Assembly: GCA_039654915.1 (NCBI GenBank)
Contig: CM077593.1
Location: 75,744,501 to 75,808,500, forward strand
Length of the DNA stretch: 64,000 nucleotides
Direction: 5' to 3'
From: Aquilaria yunnanensis
Taxonomy: Eukaryota; Streptophyta; Magnoliopsida; Malvales; Thymelaeaceae
Below, in pieces: positions 7,855 through 18,046 of the stretch. The notes beneath the pieces are model-generated. The model had not been told where the DNA came from, did not search any database, and worked only from the letters and a program-made list of their open reading frames with translations. Positions within the stretch are counted from its first letter, which is position 1; each line of letters opens with the position of its first letter. Both the position numbers and the translations under genes were made by a program.

Positions 7855-8484
7855 ATGGAGAAAACCCCAACTCGTAAATCCCGAAGTATTTGTGTATTTT
7901 CTGGGGCTTTTCCTGGAAAAGATGAAGAGTATTTAAAAGCAGCCAACCATTTGGGAAGAGTATTAGCTGAGCGAAAAATACATTTAGTTTATGGAGGAGG
8001 TAGTGTCGGATTAATGGGAGGTGTAGCATCAGCAGCATCTCTAGGAGGAAGTCAAGTTCTGGGTATTATCCCTGGACCTCTGAAATTTATTTCTGGGGGC
8101 ACGATTGGAGAAGAATTAGTGGTTAAAAATTTGCAAGAGCGTGTGTTACAAATGCTTTTAAATGCTGATGCTTTTATCGCTCTACCAGGTGGTTTTGGCA
8201 CATTGGGAGAAGTCTTTCAAATTGCTTCCATGGCCCAACTTAATTTGCATAAGAAACCCATTGGGCTTTTGAATGTTAACAATTTCTTTACAGGTCTGAT
8301 AGCTTTTATGGATTATGCTATGCAGAAGAATTTCATATCAAGAGTGGCACGGCGAATCATAATATCCGCAACAACTGCTGAAGAATTGCTAGATAAAATA
8401 CAAGCTTTTGTTCCTGAACCAGATCCAGCAATGATTCAGATAGACTGGACACGACAGTCTTTCCCGACCAGTTCACTCCCATAA
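7855..8484 (+). CDS. LOG: LOG-like cytokinin riboside 5'-monophosphate phosphoribohydrolase
   Basis: A 209-residue intronless ORF. The upstream in-frame ATG at 7768 would begin translation ahead of the TATA box, so 7855 (MEKTPTRKS) is preferred. LOG enzymes release active cytokinin bases from their nucleoside monophosphates in the cytosol. Visible family motifs: ICVFSGAFPG (12-21), VYGGGSVGLMG (45-55), VLGIIPG (68-74), the signature PGGFGTLGE (111-119), and KPIGLLNV (134-141). The catalytic arginine and glutamate of the family appear as R96 and E119; the residue after the arginine is V where plant LOGs usually have K. Length is normal (~210-220). Plant LOG genes are usually interrupted by introns, so this copy was probably captured through RNA. 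It is quite divergent from typical plant LOGs, so substrate specificity is uncertain. Confidence 0.85.
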   Translation: MEKTPTRKSRSICVFSGAFPGKDEEYLKAANHLGRVLAERKIHLVYGGGSVGLMGGVASAASLGGSQVLGIIPGPLKFISGGTIGEELVVKNLQERVLQMLLNADAFIALPGGFGTLGEVFQIASMAQLNLHKKPIGLLNVNNFFTGLIAFMDYAMQKNFISRVARRIIISATTAEELLDKIQAFVPEPDPAMIQIDWTRQSFPTSSLP

Positions 8485-9026
8485 TGGTCCTCTACTCACC
8501 CTGTTGAAGTATTGTGGAAGAAAGAAGCGATCTGATCCGTTTTTCTTGTCCTTTAGTTTTATTATCAGCATTTTCTTTCGCGTTTCAGTTTTTCTTTTCA
8601 GGGAATTTCTTTTTATAAGATAGTTTCGTCCATGCTGATATTAAAACCATGCGACAATGCCTTTAGGTTGGAATGGCTGAGTAAAGAGTAATTTTTATTA
8701 CTCTTGAGACGCATCCTATTAGGTCTACTAGGCATAACATTTTGGGGTAGTTAAGCTTTAACCTTATTCGGATGACATATCTCACAAGGGAATCTATATT
8801 TACTGAAGAAAATATTAGATGAACCTTGAATATTGATTCCAAACATCCACTCCATTTACATAATTTGTCAGTGTTATTGTCATCATCAAGATTCACTCGT
8901 TTTATCGAAGCCTAATTCTTTGCGCTCGCCAATTATGAAAATTCACACTTTCGAAGAAAATTATTCCAATTTCAATTGCTTTTATATAAATTTCGCTCGA
9001 GATCCTAAGGAAAGCTCCTTAGCCTC
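8485..9026 (+). other. 3' flank of the LOG-like gene
   Basis: AT-rich with T-rich stretches (8530-8620). No convincing ORF. It ends in a small stem-loop CTAAGGAAAGCTCCTTAG (9006-9023) that prefigures the minisatellite units that follow. Confidence 0.5.
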
Positions 9027-11509
9027 AAAATCAATTTTCATCATCGGGGTTTTAAGGATGGAACCTTTGCCTCGAAAATAATCAATTTTCATCATCGGGG
9101 TTTTAAGGATGGAACCTTTGCCTCGAAAACAATCAATTTTCATCATCGGGGTTTTAAAGATGGAACCTTTGCCTCGAAAATAATCAATTTTCATCATCGG
9201 GGTTTTAAAGATGGAACCTTTGCCTCGAAAACAATCAATTTTCATCATCGGGGTTTTAAGGATGGAACCTTTGCCTCGAAAATAATCAATTTTCATCATC
9301 GGGGTTTTAAGGATGGAACCTCTGCCTCGAAAACAATCAATTTTCATCATCGGGGTTTTAAGGATGGAACCTTTGCCTCAAAAACAATCAATTTTCATCG
9401 GGGTTGTAAGGATGGAACCTTTGCCTCGAAAATAATCAATTTTCATCATCAGGGTTTTAAGGATGGAACCTTTGCCTTGAAAAGAATCAATTTTCATCAT
9501 CGGGGTTTTAAGGATGGAACCTTTGCCTCGAAAACAATCAATTTTCATCATCGGGGTTTTAAGGATGGAACCTTTGCCTCGAAAATAATCAATTTTCATC
9601 ATCGGGGTTTTAAAGATGGAACCTTTGCCTCGAAAACAATCAATTTTCATCATCGGGGTTTTAAGGATGGAACCTTTGCCTCGAAAATAATCAATTTTCA
9701 TCATCGGGGTTTTAAGGATGGAACCTTTGCCTCGAAAACAATCAATTTTCATCATCGGGGTTTTAAGGATGGAACCTTTGCCTCAAAAACAATCAATTTT
9801 CATCGGGGTTGTAAGGATGGAACCTTTGCCTCGAAAATAATCAATTTTCATCATCAGGGTTTTAAGGATGGAACCTTTGCCTTGAAAAGAATCAATTTTC
9901 ATCATCGGGGTTTTAAGGATGGAACCTTTGCCTCGAAAACAATCAATTTTCATCATCGGGGTTTTAAGGATGGAACCTTTGCCTCGAAAATAATCAATTT
10001 TCATCATCGGGGTTTTAAGGATGGAACCTTTGCCTCGAAAACAATCAATTTTCATCATCGGGGTTTTAAGGATGGAACCTTTGCCTCGAAAACAATCAAT
10101 TTTCATCGGGGTTGTAAGGATGGAACCTTTGCCTCGAAAATAATCAATTTTCATCATCGGGGTTTTAAGGATGGAACCTTTGCCTCGAAAATAATCAATT
10201 TTCATCATCGGGGTTTTAAGGATGGAACCTTTGCCTCGAAAACAATCAATTTTCATCGGGGTTGTAAGGATGGAACCTTTGCCTCGAAAATAATTAATTT
10301 TCATCATCAGGGTTTTAAGGATGGAACCTTTGCCTTGAAAAGAATCAATTTTCATCATCGGGGTTTTAAGGATGGAACCTTTGCCTCGAAAATAATCAAT
10401 TTTCATCATCGGGGTTTTAAGGATGGAACCTTTGCCTCGAAAACAATCAATTTTCATCATCGGGGTTTTAAGGATGGAACCTTTGCCTCGAAAACAATCA
10501 ATTTTCATCGGGGTTGTAAGGATGGAACCTTTGCCTCGAAAATAATCAATTTTCATCATCAGGGTTTTAAGGATGGAACCTTTGCCTTGAAAAGAATCAA
10601 TTTTCATCATCGGGGTTTTAAGGATGGAACCTTTGCCTCGAAAACAATCAATTTTCATCATCGGGGTTTTAAGGATGGAACCTTTGCCTCGAAAATAATC
10701 AATTTTCATCATCGGGGTTTTAAGGATGGAACCTTTGCCTCGAAAACAATCAATTTTCATCATCGGGGTTTTAAGGATGGAACCTTTGCCTCGAAAACAA
10801 TCAATTTTCATCGGGGTTGTAAGGATGGAACCTTTGCCTCGAAAATAATCAATTTTCATCATCGGGGTTTTAAGGATGGAACCTTTGCCTCGAAAATAAT
10901 CAATTTTCATCATCGGGGTTTTAAGGATGGAACCTTTGCCTCGAAAACAATCAATTTTCATCGGGGTTGTAAGGATGGAACCTTTGCCTCGAAAATAATT
11001 AATTTTCATCATCAGGGTTTTAAGGATGGAACCTTTGCCTTGAAAAGAATCAATTTTCATCATCGGGGTTTTAAGGATGGAACCTTTGCCTCGAAAACAA
11101 TCAATTTTCATCATCGGGGTTTTAAGGATGGAACCTTTGCCTCGAAAACAATCAATTTTCATCGGGGTTGTAAGGATGGAACCTTTGCCTCGAAAATAAT
11201 CAATTTTCATCATCGGGGTTTTAAGGATGGAACCTTTGCCTCGAAAATAATCAATTTTCATCATCGGGGTTTTAAGGATGGAACCTTTGCCTCGAAAACA
11301 ATCAATTTTCATCGGGGTTGTAAGGATGGAACCTTTGCCTCGAAAATAATTAATTTTCATCATCAGGGTTTTAAGGATGGAACCTTTGCCTTGAAAAGAA
11401 TCAATTTTCATCATCGGGGTTTTAAGGATGGAACCTTTGCCTCGAAAATAATCAATTTTCATCATCAAGGTTTTAAGGATGGAACCTTTGCCTCGAAAAC
11501 AATCAATCA
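9027..11509 (+). repeat. 51 bp minisatellite (about 49 units) with higher-order structure
   Basis: The unit is roughly AATCAATTTTCATCATCGGG plus GTTTTAAGGATGGAACCTTTGCCTCGAAA. A 48 bp variant lacks one ATC and reads GGGGTTGTAAGG. Both lengths are multiples of three, so long ORFs stay open on both strands (for example plus 9477-11570, minus 9783-11510). The plus frame would repeat NFHHRGFKDGTFASKTI. A diagnostic TTGAAAAGAATC variant occurs at 9477, 9882, 10335, 10587, 11040 and 11391. This divides the array into blocks of 8, 9, 5, 9 and 7 units (405, 453, 252, 453 and 351 bp). I treat it as non-coding. Confidence 0.95.
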
Positions 11510-12200
11510 ATTCGAGGCTTTAAGGATGGAACCTTTACCTCGACATCAATCAATCAATTCGAGGTTTTAAGGATGGAACCTTTGCCTCGACATCAATCAA
11601 TCAATCCGGGGTTTTAAGGATGGAACCTTTGCCTCGAGATCAATCAATCAATCCGAGGTTTTAAGGATAGAACCTTTGCCTCGAGATCAATCAATCAATC
11701 CGAGGTTTTAAGGATAGAACCTTTGCCTCGAGATCAATCAATCAATCCGGGGTTTTAAGGATGGAACCTTTGCCTCGAGATCAATTATCAATCCGAGGTT
11801 TTAAGGATGGAACCTTTGCCTCGAGATCAATCAATCAATTCGAGGTTTTAAGGATGGAACCTTTGCCTCGAGATCAATCAATCAATCCGAGGTTTTAAGG
11901 ATAGAACCTTTGCCTCGAGATCAATCAATCAATCCGGGGTTTTAAGGATGGAACCTTTGCCTCGAGATCAATCAATCAATCCGAGGTTTTAAGGATAGAA
12001 CCTTTGCCTCGAGATCAATTATCAATCCGAGGTTTTAAGGATGGAACCTTTGCCTCGACATCAATCAATCAATTCGAGGTTTTAAGGATGGAACCTTTGC
12101 CTCGACATCAATCAATCAATCCGGGGTTTTAAGGATGGAACCTTTGCCTCGAGATCAATCAATCAATCCGAGGTTTTAAGGATGGAACCTTTGCCTCGAA
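11510..12200 (+). repeat. 47 bp minisatellite, related to the 51 bp array
   Basis: Unit about GATCAATCAATCAATCCGAG plus GTTTTAAGGATGGAACCTTTGCCTCGA, roughly 15 copies. It shares the TTTTAAGGATGGAACCTTTG core with the upstream array but replaces the CATCATCGGGG part by repeated ATCA. Forty-seven is not divisible by three, so the open frames of the upstream array end here. Confidence 0.93.
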
Positions 12201-12370
12201 AACAAATAATCAATCAATCAGTCCATCTTACAACGATAAGAGCTTTCCTATCGTTAGAGGTTCTAAGGACATTTCCTTAACCTAAAACAAACAATCAATC
12301 CATCAGTCCATCTTACAACGATAGGAGCTTTCCTATCGTTAGAGGTTTTAAGGACCTTTCCTTAAACCTT
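12201..12370 (+). repeat. About 85 bp repeat x 2 with stem-loops
   Basis: Two copies of a unit containing CAATCAATCAGTCCATCTTAC, then ACGATAGGAGCTTTCCTATCGT (perfect inverted repeat in the second copy, 12318-12339; one mismatch in the first, near 12235-12256), then TAGAGGTTTTAAGGACCTTTCCTTA. It is a third form of the same repeat theme, lying between the 47 bp array and the conserved pre-LTR segment. Confidence 0.85.
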
Positions 12371-12460
12371 ACTGTTTGGGCGGCGAGAACATTCTCAATG
12401 CCTACCTAAGCCGGACGAAATTTGGTAACGACTTTGCATACATCATGTCCCATGAAGCAT

Positions 12461-12475
12461 GCAAAGGGGGGCAGC
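12461..12475 (+). other. Polypurine tract
   Basis: GCAAAGGGGGGCAGC immediately precedes the LTR start TGTTGACACCC at 12476. In LTR elements this tract primes plus-strand DNA synthesis. It fixes the element's orientation and its 3' LTR boundary. Confidence 0.85.
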
Positions 12476-12985
12476 TGTTGACACCCAATTTCGTCCGGGT
12501 GTTTTAAAATTTTGAAAAAAATTTTATTAAAAAAATTAATTTAAAAAATATATATATATATATTACTATTATTATTAAAAAAAATTTAATTAGTTTAAAA
12601 TATATTTTTGTTTTGTGAAAATTTGATTTAAAATGATATATGTGTGAATATGTGTATGTTTGAAATAAAATAAAATTTCATGAAAAAAATGACAAAAAAA
12701 TTAAAAGTTTGAGGTAAAAATGACAAAATTGAGAAGTTTCGGAAAAAATTGACAAATTCTAAAAGTTCCAGGAGCATTTGGTAGTTTGTCACATAAAATT
12801 TTGAGCCTGCCGACGTTTTTGGCTCAAATTGACAGAAAACGACAAAATTGTCAAAATCAGAAGCTTCAGGAACTTATCCAGAGACTGAGAGACGTAAAGG
12901 ACTAAAATTGTCATTTTACCAATTTAATAGATAAGTTTGAAATTTTTTATTAATTTATCCATCAACAGTTCAGCTAAACTTCCTC

Positions 12986-12993
12986 TATAAATA
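12986..12993 (+). promoter_or_regulatory. LTR TATA box
   Basis: TATAAATA in the context CTTCCTCTATAAATAGCCCC. It is the only strong TATA box in an otherwise well-placed part of the LTR, about 510 bp from its start, consistent with the U3/R boundary lying ~30 bp downstream. Confidence 0.65.
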
Positions 12994-13474
12994 GCCCCCC
13001 AAATTTTGTGCTGAACACAGAAAAAAAATAGAAATGAAGCTTAGAGTTCCGTTTTGAAAAAAGAAAAAATTATAGCCTAGGTCCCTGGCCCTCTTCTCTT
13101 CCTCTCCAGAAAACCTAAACCTTCTCTGACACTTTTTTTTTTTTTTTTTCTTTTTTTTCTCTCCCCCGCGCGCGTGTGTTCTGTTCTTCACGTTTCCAGA
13201 ATTTCAAATTCAGTTTTTAAGGGTACAACTCTCATTTAATCCTTCATCTTTTCAATTTTCTTTCACTTTGGTCACTAACCTTTTATTTTGTTCTTGCAGA
13301 ATTAATTACTAACCCTTTTAATTTTTACTTGTTTGTTTATTATTTGTTTATTACTAACCCCTTTTTTTATTGTTGTTATTAACTTACTAACAACTAACTT
13401 TTAATACTATTATTGTTACTAACCTTTTAATTTTTGCATTATTACTAACTTTTATAATTGTTGTTAACAATTAA

Positions 13475-13930
13475 TTAACTTTTATTATTGTTGTTAATTA
13501 ATTAATTTAATTAACTTGGCTAACTTTTATTATTGTTGTTAATTAATTAATTTAATTAACTTGGCTAGCTTTTTATTATTTTTGTTAATTAATTAATTTA
13601 ATTAACTTGGCTAACTTTTATTATTGTTGTTAATTAATTAATTTAATTAACTTGGCTAGCTTTTTATTATTTTTGTTAATTAATTAATTTAATTAATTTG
13701 GCTAACTTTTTATTTATTGTTGTTAATTAATTTAATTAATTTGGCTAACTTTTTATTATTGTTGTTAATTAATTAATTTAATTAACTTGGCTAACTTTTT
13801 ACTGTTGTTAATTAATTAATTTAATTAACTTGGCTAACTTTTTATTATTGTTGTTAATTAATTAATTTAATTAACTTGACTAACTTTTTATTATTGTTGT
13901 TTAACAATTAATTTAATTAACTTTGCTAAC
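13475..13930 (+). repeat. AT-rich tandem repeat inside the LTR, about 47 bp x 9-10
   Basis: Unit close to TTGTTGTTAATTAATTAATT plus TAATTAACTTGGCTAACTTTTTATTA. Some copies read TTGGCTAGC or lack a few bases. The run of AATTAATTAATTTAATTAA is largely self-complementary. Confidence 0.85.
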
Positions 13931-14334
13931 ATTTATTATTATTTTTAAAGTGGATGGCCAAAAAGCCCCACTTTATTATTATTAATTTTTTTCTTTATAT
14001 AATTTTTTTATTTAATTCACCTTTACCCTTTACTAATTAATAAATAAATGAAAATTAAAAGAAGATTATTTTGTAATTAATTATTAAGGCTAATAAAAAT
14101 CATTTTTAAAAAAGCCAATTATTTTTATTTTTATATACATGTTTTTAATTCTTTAAAGATAACAAAAAGTTAAAATTAATTTTAATAGTTATTTTTATCC
14201 AGTAAAAATAATAAAAAAATAAAAATAAAACCTGTTTAAAAAAAAATACATGAAAATTAAGACTTTATATTTTACTGATTTATTTAAAATATAACTTTTA
14301 AATCCACTAAAATAATAAATATTTTTCATTAAAC

Positions 14335-14535
14335 AAGAAAACAAAAAGAAAACTAAAACAAGATAAGAAAAAGATAAGAAAGACAAGAAAAAGAAAAGAA
14401 AAGAAAGATAAGAAAAAGATAAGAAAGATAAGAAAAAGAAAAGAAAGAAAAGAAAGAAAAGAAAGGAAAGATTAAATCAAAAAGAAAAGAAAAATATAAG
14501 AAAGAAAAGAGAGAAAAGAAAAGAAAGAAAATAAA
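14335..14535 (+). repeat. Purine tract (AAGAAAAG-type)
   Basis: About 200 bp almost free of pyrimidines on the plus strand, made of GAAAAGAAAG and GATAAGAAAAA phrases. A simple-sequence expansion within the LTR. Confidence 0.85.
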
Positions 14536-14652
14536 AAATAAAATTTTTTTATCTAAAAATTCTATAACAAAAAGAATTACGAATTAGTAATTAAACTAAT
14601 AATTAATTCCATAAAAGTAATAATTATATAACTAACAATAAATTAAATTTAA

Positions 14653-14872
14653 TTTCCATATCCGGATGATCCGGCAGGATCTACGGTTTGGAAAATATCA
14701 AACTTTTTAAAATAAATAAATTAAATAAAAAGATAAAAAATTCATATTTTTACAATATGGATAAAATTGTTTAAAATTTCACCAAATTCCGTGTCCAAAT
14801 GACTCGGCAGAGTCCATGGTTCGGAATCAAAATCTTCCGTGTCCAAATGACTCGGCAGAGTCCATGGTTCGG
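14653..14872 (+). repeat. Duplicated CGGCAGAGTCCATGGTTCGG segment
   Basis: TTCCGTGTCCAAATGACTCG followed by GCAGAGTCCATGGTTCGGA occurs at 14787 and again at 14835 (48 bp period). A divergent relative sits at 14653-14692 (TTCCATATCCGGATGATCCG). Confidence 0.8.
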
Positions 14873-15665
14873 AAGTATAAAATTTTATACAAATTAACTT
14901 AAAAATCCACATTTCGACTAATTCAGTTAAAATCTCTAAATTAACTGAAAATTATTTAAAAGCAAAGTAAAACAAAATTAAAATCAACTAAGGTGCCAAT
15001 TTTGGGTGCTATAACAATATTGTTTTAGCGTAACCGTACTCCCGATCCCCGAACTCTCGCAGACCAATATTTAAGGTGACCAATCGACCTAGGTAAACAG
15101 ATTGGTGGCGACTCCCGAAAACCCGACGTTGCCACACAAATACCTTTCTCCAACATAAATTTTGATAAAGGATTTCCATTTACAAAAATTGATATCAAAA
15201 CAGTTGAAAGACAAATGCCAATTAATTTCCTTCAATGCTCTCCAAATTGCATTTGTGTCACAACTAAATCAAGAAAGTTCCAATTAATGTAGTCAAATCC
15301 AAGGATGCCCTATGTCTCAAGTACCTGACTCTGAGTTGAGTCTAGTCATTAGCTAACCATAACATATCAGGAATACAATATGGCTACTACTGTTGTGGCA
15401 TTCCACTCAATCTTGGGTAATGCTGATAAAATGTCAACTGAGCTTGCTGTTGGAAACCCATCCTTATAGCTGGCCCAATCGATATTGGTATATACTTATA
15501 AAATTGTGGCTGAGACTACAATTGAGATCTTGGCATCCATGGATAGGGTCTAGGATGGATTTGAATATGGGAGACTGACATCCCTATAAGGTCCAAAGAA
15601 TGAAGTATAGGATCCAATGGCACTGGACAGGAGCCATGCAATGGGGGATAGGATTACCCTCTACC

Positions 15666-16140
15666 CTACCTTCTAGTTATGTAGCTAGAATCAATACCTA
15701 TGTGTAGGTTCCCTTGAACTGTCGTTCGATTGAGTGTCACAGTGAAGGCATCCATCATGTTAGGGTTGACTCGAGATTGTCTACATGAATGCTTCAAAAC
15801 CCCCATCTTTTCATTCATCTTAGCTTGTTTAGCCCACCAAGTTACTACCTTATCCTCAATGGTGGTGAACTTCGCTTGAAGTTCTATGTTCTCTTGACAC
15901 AACTAATTAGTACGATCATTAATATATCTCTAACAAAATGGTTATTGTAAATAAATGTTAAAGGTTCAAAGGAGTACCTCTGAATGCACATGATCGAAGT
16001 AGTAAAAAAAAGCCAACATCTATGGGACCATTGTCAAAACTACCTTATGGGGCATGTACTGTTGACATAAGATAGGATACTCTAACACATATGGACCATA
16101 CTCACATAGGTACTCTACCTCATACCTAGCCTAAGCAAAA
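15666..16140 (-). pseudogene. Degenerate unrecognised coding remnant
   Basis: On the minus strand an open part (15902 down to 15666) has a polar, probably coiled-coil segment with ENIELQAKFTTIEDKVVTWW. Upstream on the same strand, interrupted by stops, is protein-like sequence with YEVEYLCEYGPYVLEYP. The two look like one decayed gene, perhaps spliced. I do not recognise the family; a transposon-encoded protein is the likeliest source given the surroundings. Confidence 0.35.
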
Positions 16141-16452
16141 AATGTAAAAAATGTAAGATTAATCACATATTAATTTAAATATTTTATTACTTACTGCTAC
16201 ATAAACCTACTAGTGATAGAAGCTCTGGCCCGATCCATTCCTTTTCTACATCCATTAGAGAAAATCACTGAATACAAGGAGGTTGTCCATCCTTCATCTG
16301 TTTTACAAAAATAAGTGGTCAAAATTACTAAAAATATAATATTAAAAAACTATTATAATGGAAAGATTGATAATTTTACCATCATATCATAAACTATCTG
16401 CCTTTTCTAGCTACCTAGAAAATGCTTTTATGGTTTGACGCCCTTAGTTGCA

Positions 16453-16782
16453 TCATTGCCTACTTATATGTTTGTTAAATTTTGTGAGTAAAACATAGAA
16501 GCTATCTATTGGAACATTATAAAACAACAAGTTCAAGTAAAATGAATGTTGTTTACCCAATTTTTGCTCATGACTTAACTCGTGTACTGGAATTTCTCTG
16601 AGTTCCAATGGTTGATCAAATTTGTAATGGTCGGGCAAAATATAATCTTGATAGTAAGGAAGAAGGTGATTGTAGTCCCTAACTGGCAAGACCTTATTAA
16701 AGTACTTCTCAATGATGGTTGCCCTTAAATTGTTCAGCACGTGCCTATAGTGGCCACCCATCAATTTGAAGAACTTTCTCAT
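16453..16782 (-). pseudogene. Unrecognised 109-residue minus-strand ORF
   Basis: Reads MRKFFKLMGGHYRHVLNNLR at its start and continues with a charged, globular-looking composition (YYQDYILPDHYKFDQPLELR). It lies upstream, on the same strand, of the remnant at 15666-16140, so both may be exons of one decayed gene. No family recognised and no clear motif; it may be a fortuitous ORF. Confidence 0.3.
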
Positions 16783-17962
16783 AATACCATCCTTATCTGC
16801 CAGATGCTAGTGGAAACTTTGCTAAAAAGAACAAGACAATTAGAGTATATATATTCACTAATGACCTAAATGACTAAGTTTGGAATTTATTTACAATATG
16901 GTACTCATAATTCTTAATAGCTTTAATTACTAAATAACTAAGTTAAATTTTTTCAAAATTTACCGCACTACGAGGAAGTTAAAATTAATACAAGAAGGAG
17001 ATAAATTTTTTACTTGTAGTTGAGAAAAATACTCATTCCTCTTATTAGCTAAATGTCCTTAAACTCGGGGTAGTCGTCATGATATGGTCAAGGTTGATGA
17101 AGGTGTAATTATTCTGCAGATCATATTCACGAACATAGTTACAATAAAAATGGTAACATAGGAATTATTAGTAACATTTCAATTAGCTCAATATTTATAA
17201 AATAAATAATAAAAAGTAACCATAAAATTATGTATGAAGCGGGTATAATGATCCTCCAGTGGGTCGCATGGCACTGCTATTGTAGGTGCTGTAGTGAGGC
17301 CTTCTAGCTTACATTAAGCTATAGCTTATGGGTGCCGAGATGGTGGCCCGAGTGCTTGCCCTCTAAACTAGAAACAAAGAGTCTTGATGGGAAGCAATGA
17401 AAGGCAACCACAAAATCCATCGATGACAAAAACTAGCTTTGTACTTGAAAATAGTGGATCATGAGATAATTTATCTTAATAGTCTAAAAATATTTTGGCA
17501 GGATCTCACCATAATTTCTTAGAATGCACCATTTCTTTAGGATTAAAATCTCAAATCTGAGCTCTAAGGAACAAGATTTAATACAACTAAAGTTCATTCA
17601 CCCTTAGGATAAATCAAAAGCAAGAAAGTAAGGTCTTGATTCTTTCATTCTTGAACTATCCAATTTAGAAAATTAATGGTTTCCAAATAGACACATATTA
17701 TGCATATAAAATAACTACAAGTCCTTGTAGTTACCCTATATACATACTATCTCTCATCAGATCAAAAATCATTGTTAAGCACTCTATGGTTTAACTATAT
17801 GAATATGTACGTAAACTATCAATCTCAAAAAAACATAATTATTATTCAATACAAATAAATGAACTCAAATACTATTTACCTCTATAATCAAACGATCTAT
17901 CTTTTAAAGGAAAAAAAGAAGAAAGACAATAGAAATTGCTAATTATGGAAGGGGAAGATGTA

Positions 17963-18046
17963 AGATAGAATGGGAGGTTCACATAACTCGACAATGCAAG
18001 AATGAGATAGAATGGGAGGTTCACATAACTCGACAATGCAAGAATG
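17963..18046 (+). repeat. 42 bp perfect direct duplication
   Basis: AGATAGAATGGGAGGTTCAC plus ATAACTCGACAATGCAAGAATG occurs twice back to back (17963-18004, 18005-18046) with no difference, in otherwise old-looking sequence, so the duplication is probably recent. Confidence 0.92.

Larger units (their letters stand above)
1..15136 (+). mobile_element. Large gag-only Ty3/gypsy-type LTR retroelement carrying accessory genes (3' part)
   Basis: The window opens inside this element. In order it shows a leader tandem repeat, gag, a spacer without pol, three related small ORFs, a LOG-like ORF, minisatellite arrays, a polypurine tract directly abutting TGTTGACACCC, and a TATA-bearing LTR. The polypurine tract next to the LTR start fixes the orientation as plus and identifies the LTR as the 3' copy. 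No reverse transcriptase, RNase H or integrase motif was found between gag and the LTR, so the copy is probably non-autonomous and would depend on another element for pol. The 5' LTR and primer site are outside the window. Gag and three of the four accessory ORFs are open, so it looks younger than everything downstream. The lineage within Ty3/gypsy is unresolved. Confidence 0.8.
12476..15136 (+). mobile_element. 3' LTR of the first element
   Basis: Starts TGTTGACACCCAATTTCG directly after the polypurine tract and probably ends at GTTGCCACA (15136), giving TG...CA termini and about 2.66 kb. The 3' edge is less certain: CA occurs again two bases later, and an alternative end is the TATAACA at 15017. 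It contains a TATA box (12986), a poly-T/pyrimidine stretch (13130-13155), an AT-rich tandem repeat, a purine tract and a duplicated CCATGGTTCGGA segment. The 5' partner is outside the window, so no target duplication can be checked. Confidence 0.8.

Noticed and set aside
9477..11570. 697-codon plus-strand ORF (and 575-codon minus-strand ORF) as real proteins
   Set aside because: Both are explained by a tandem unit of 51 or 48 bp without stops in these frames; the plus frame needs a TTG start, and open frames occur on both strands. They end where the unit length becomes 47 bp.
9027..12370. CRISPR-like array
   Set aside because: The units are contiguous with no unique spacers, lie inside a plant LTR element, and no cas-like gene exists.
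15017..15110. TTGGTGGCGACTCC near 15106 as a tRNA-Arg primer site after an LTR end at 15017-15104
   Set aside because: The LTR at 12476 is preceded by a polypurine tract, so it is a 3' LTR and should not be followed by a primer site. I recall similar phrases inside related plant LTRs, so I place the end at about 15136, with reduced certainty.
16453..16782. Assignment to the CACTA Transposase_24 family
   Set aside because: The RKFFK...NLR phrase is only loosely similar, and the defining TH-x-x-x-DG motif is absent on this strand nearby.
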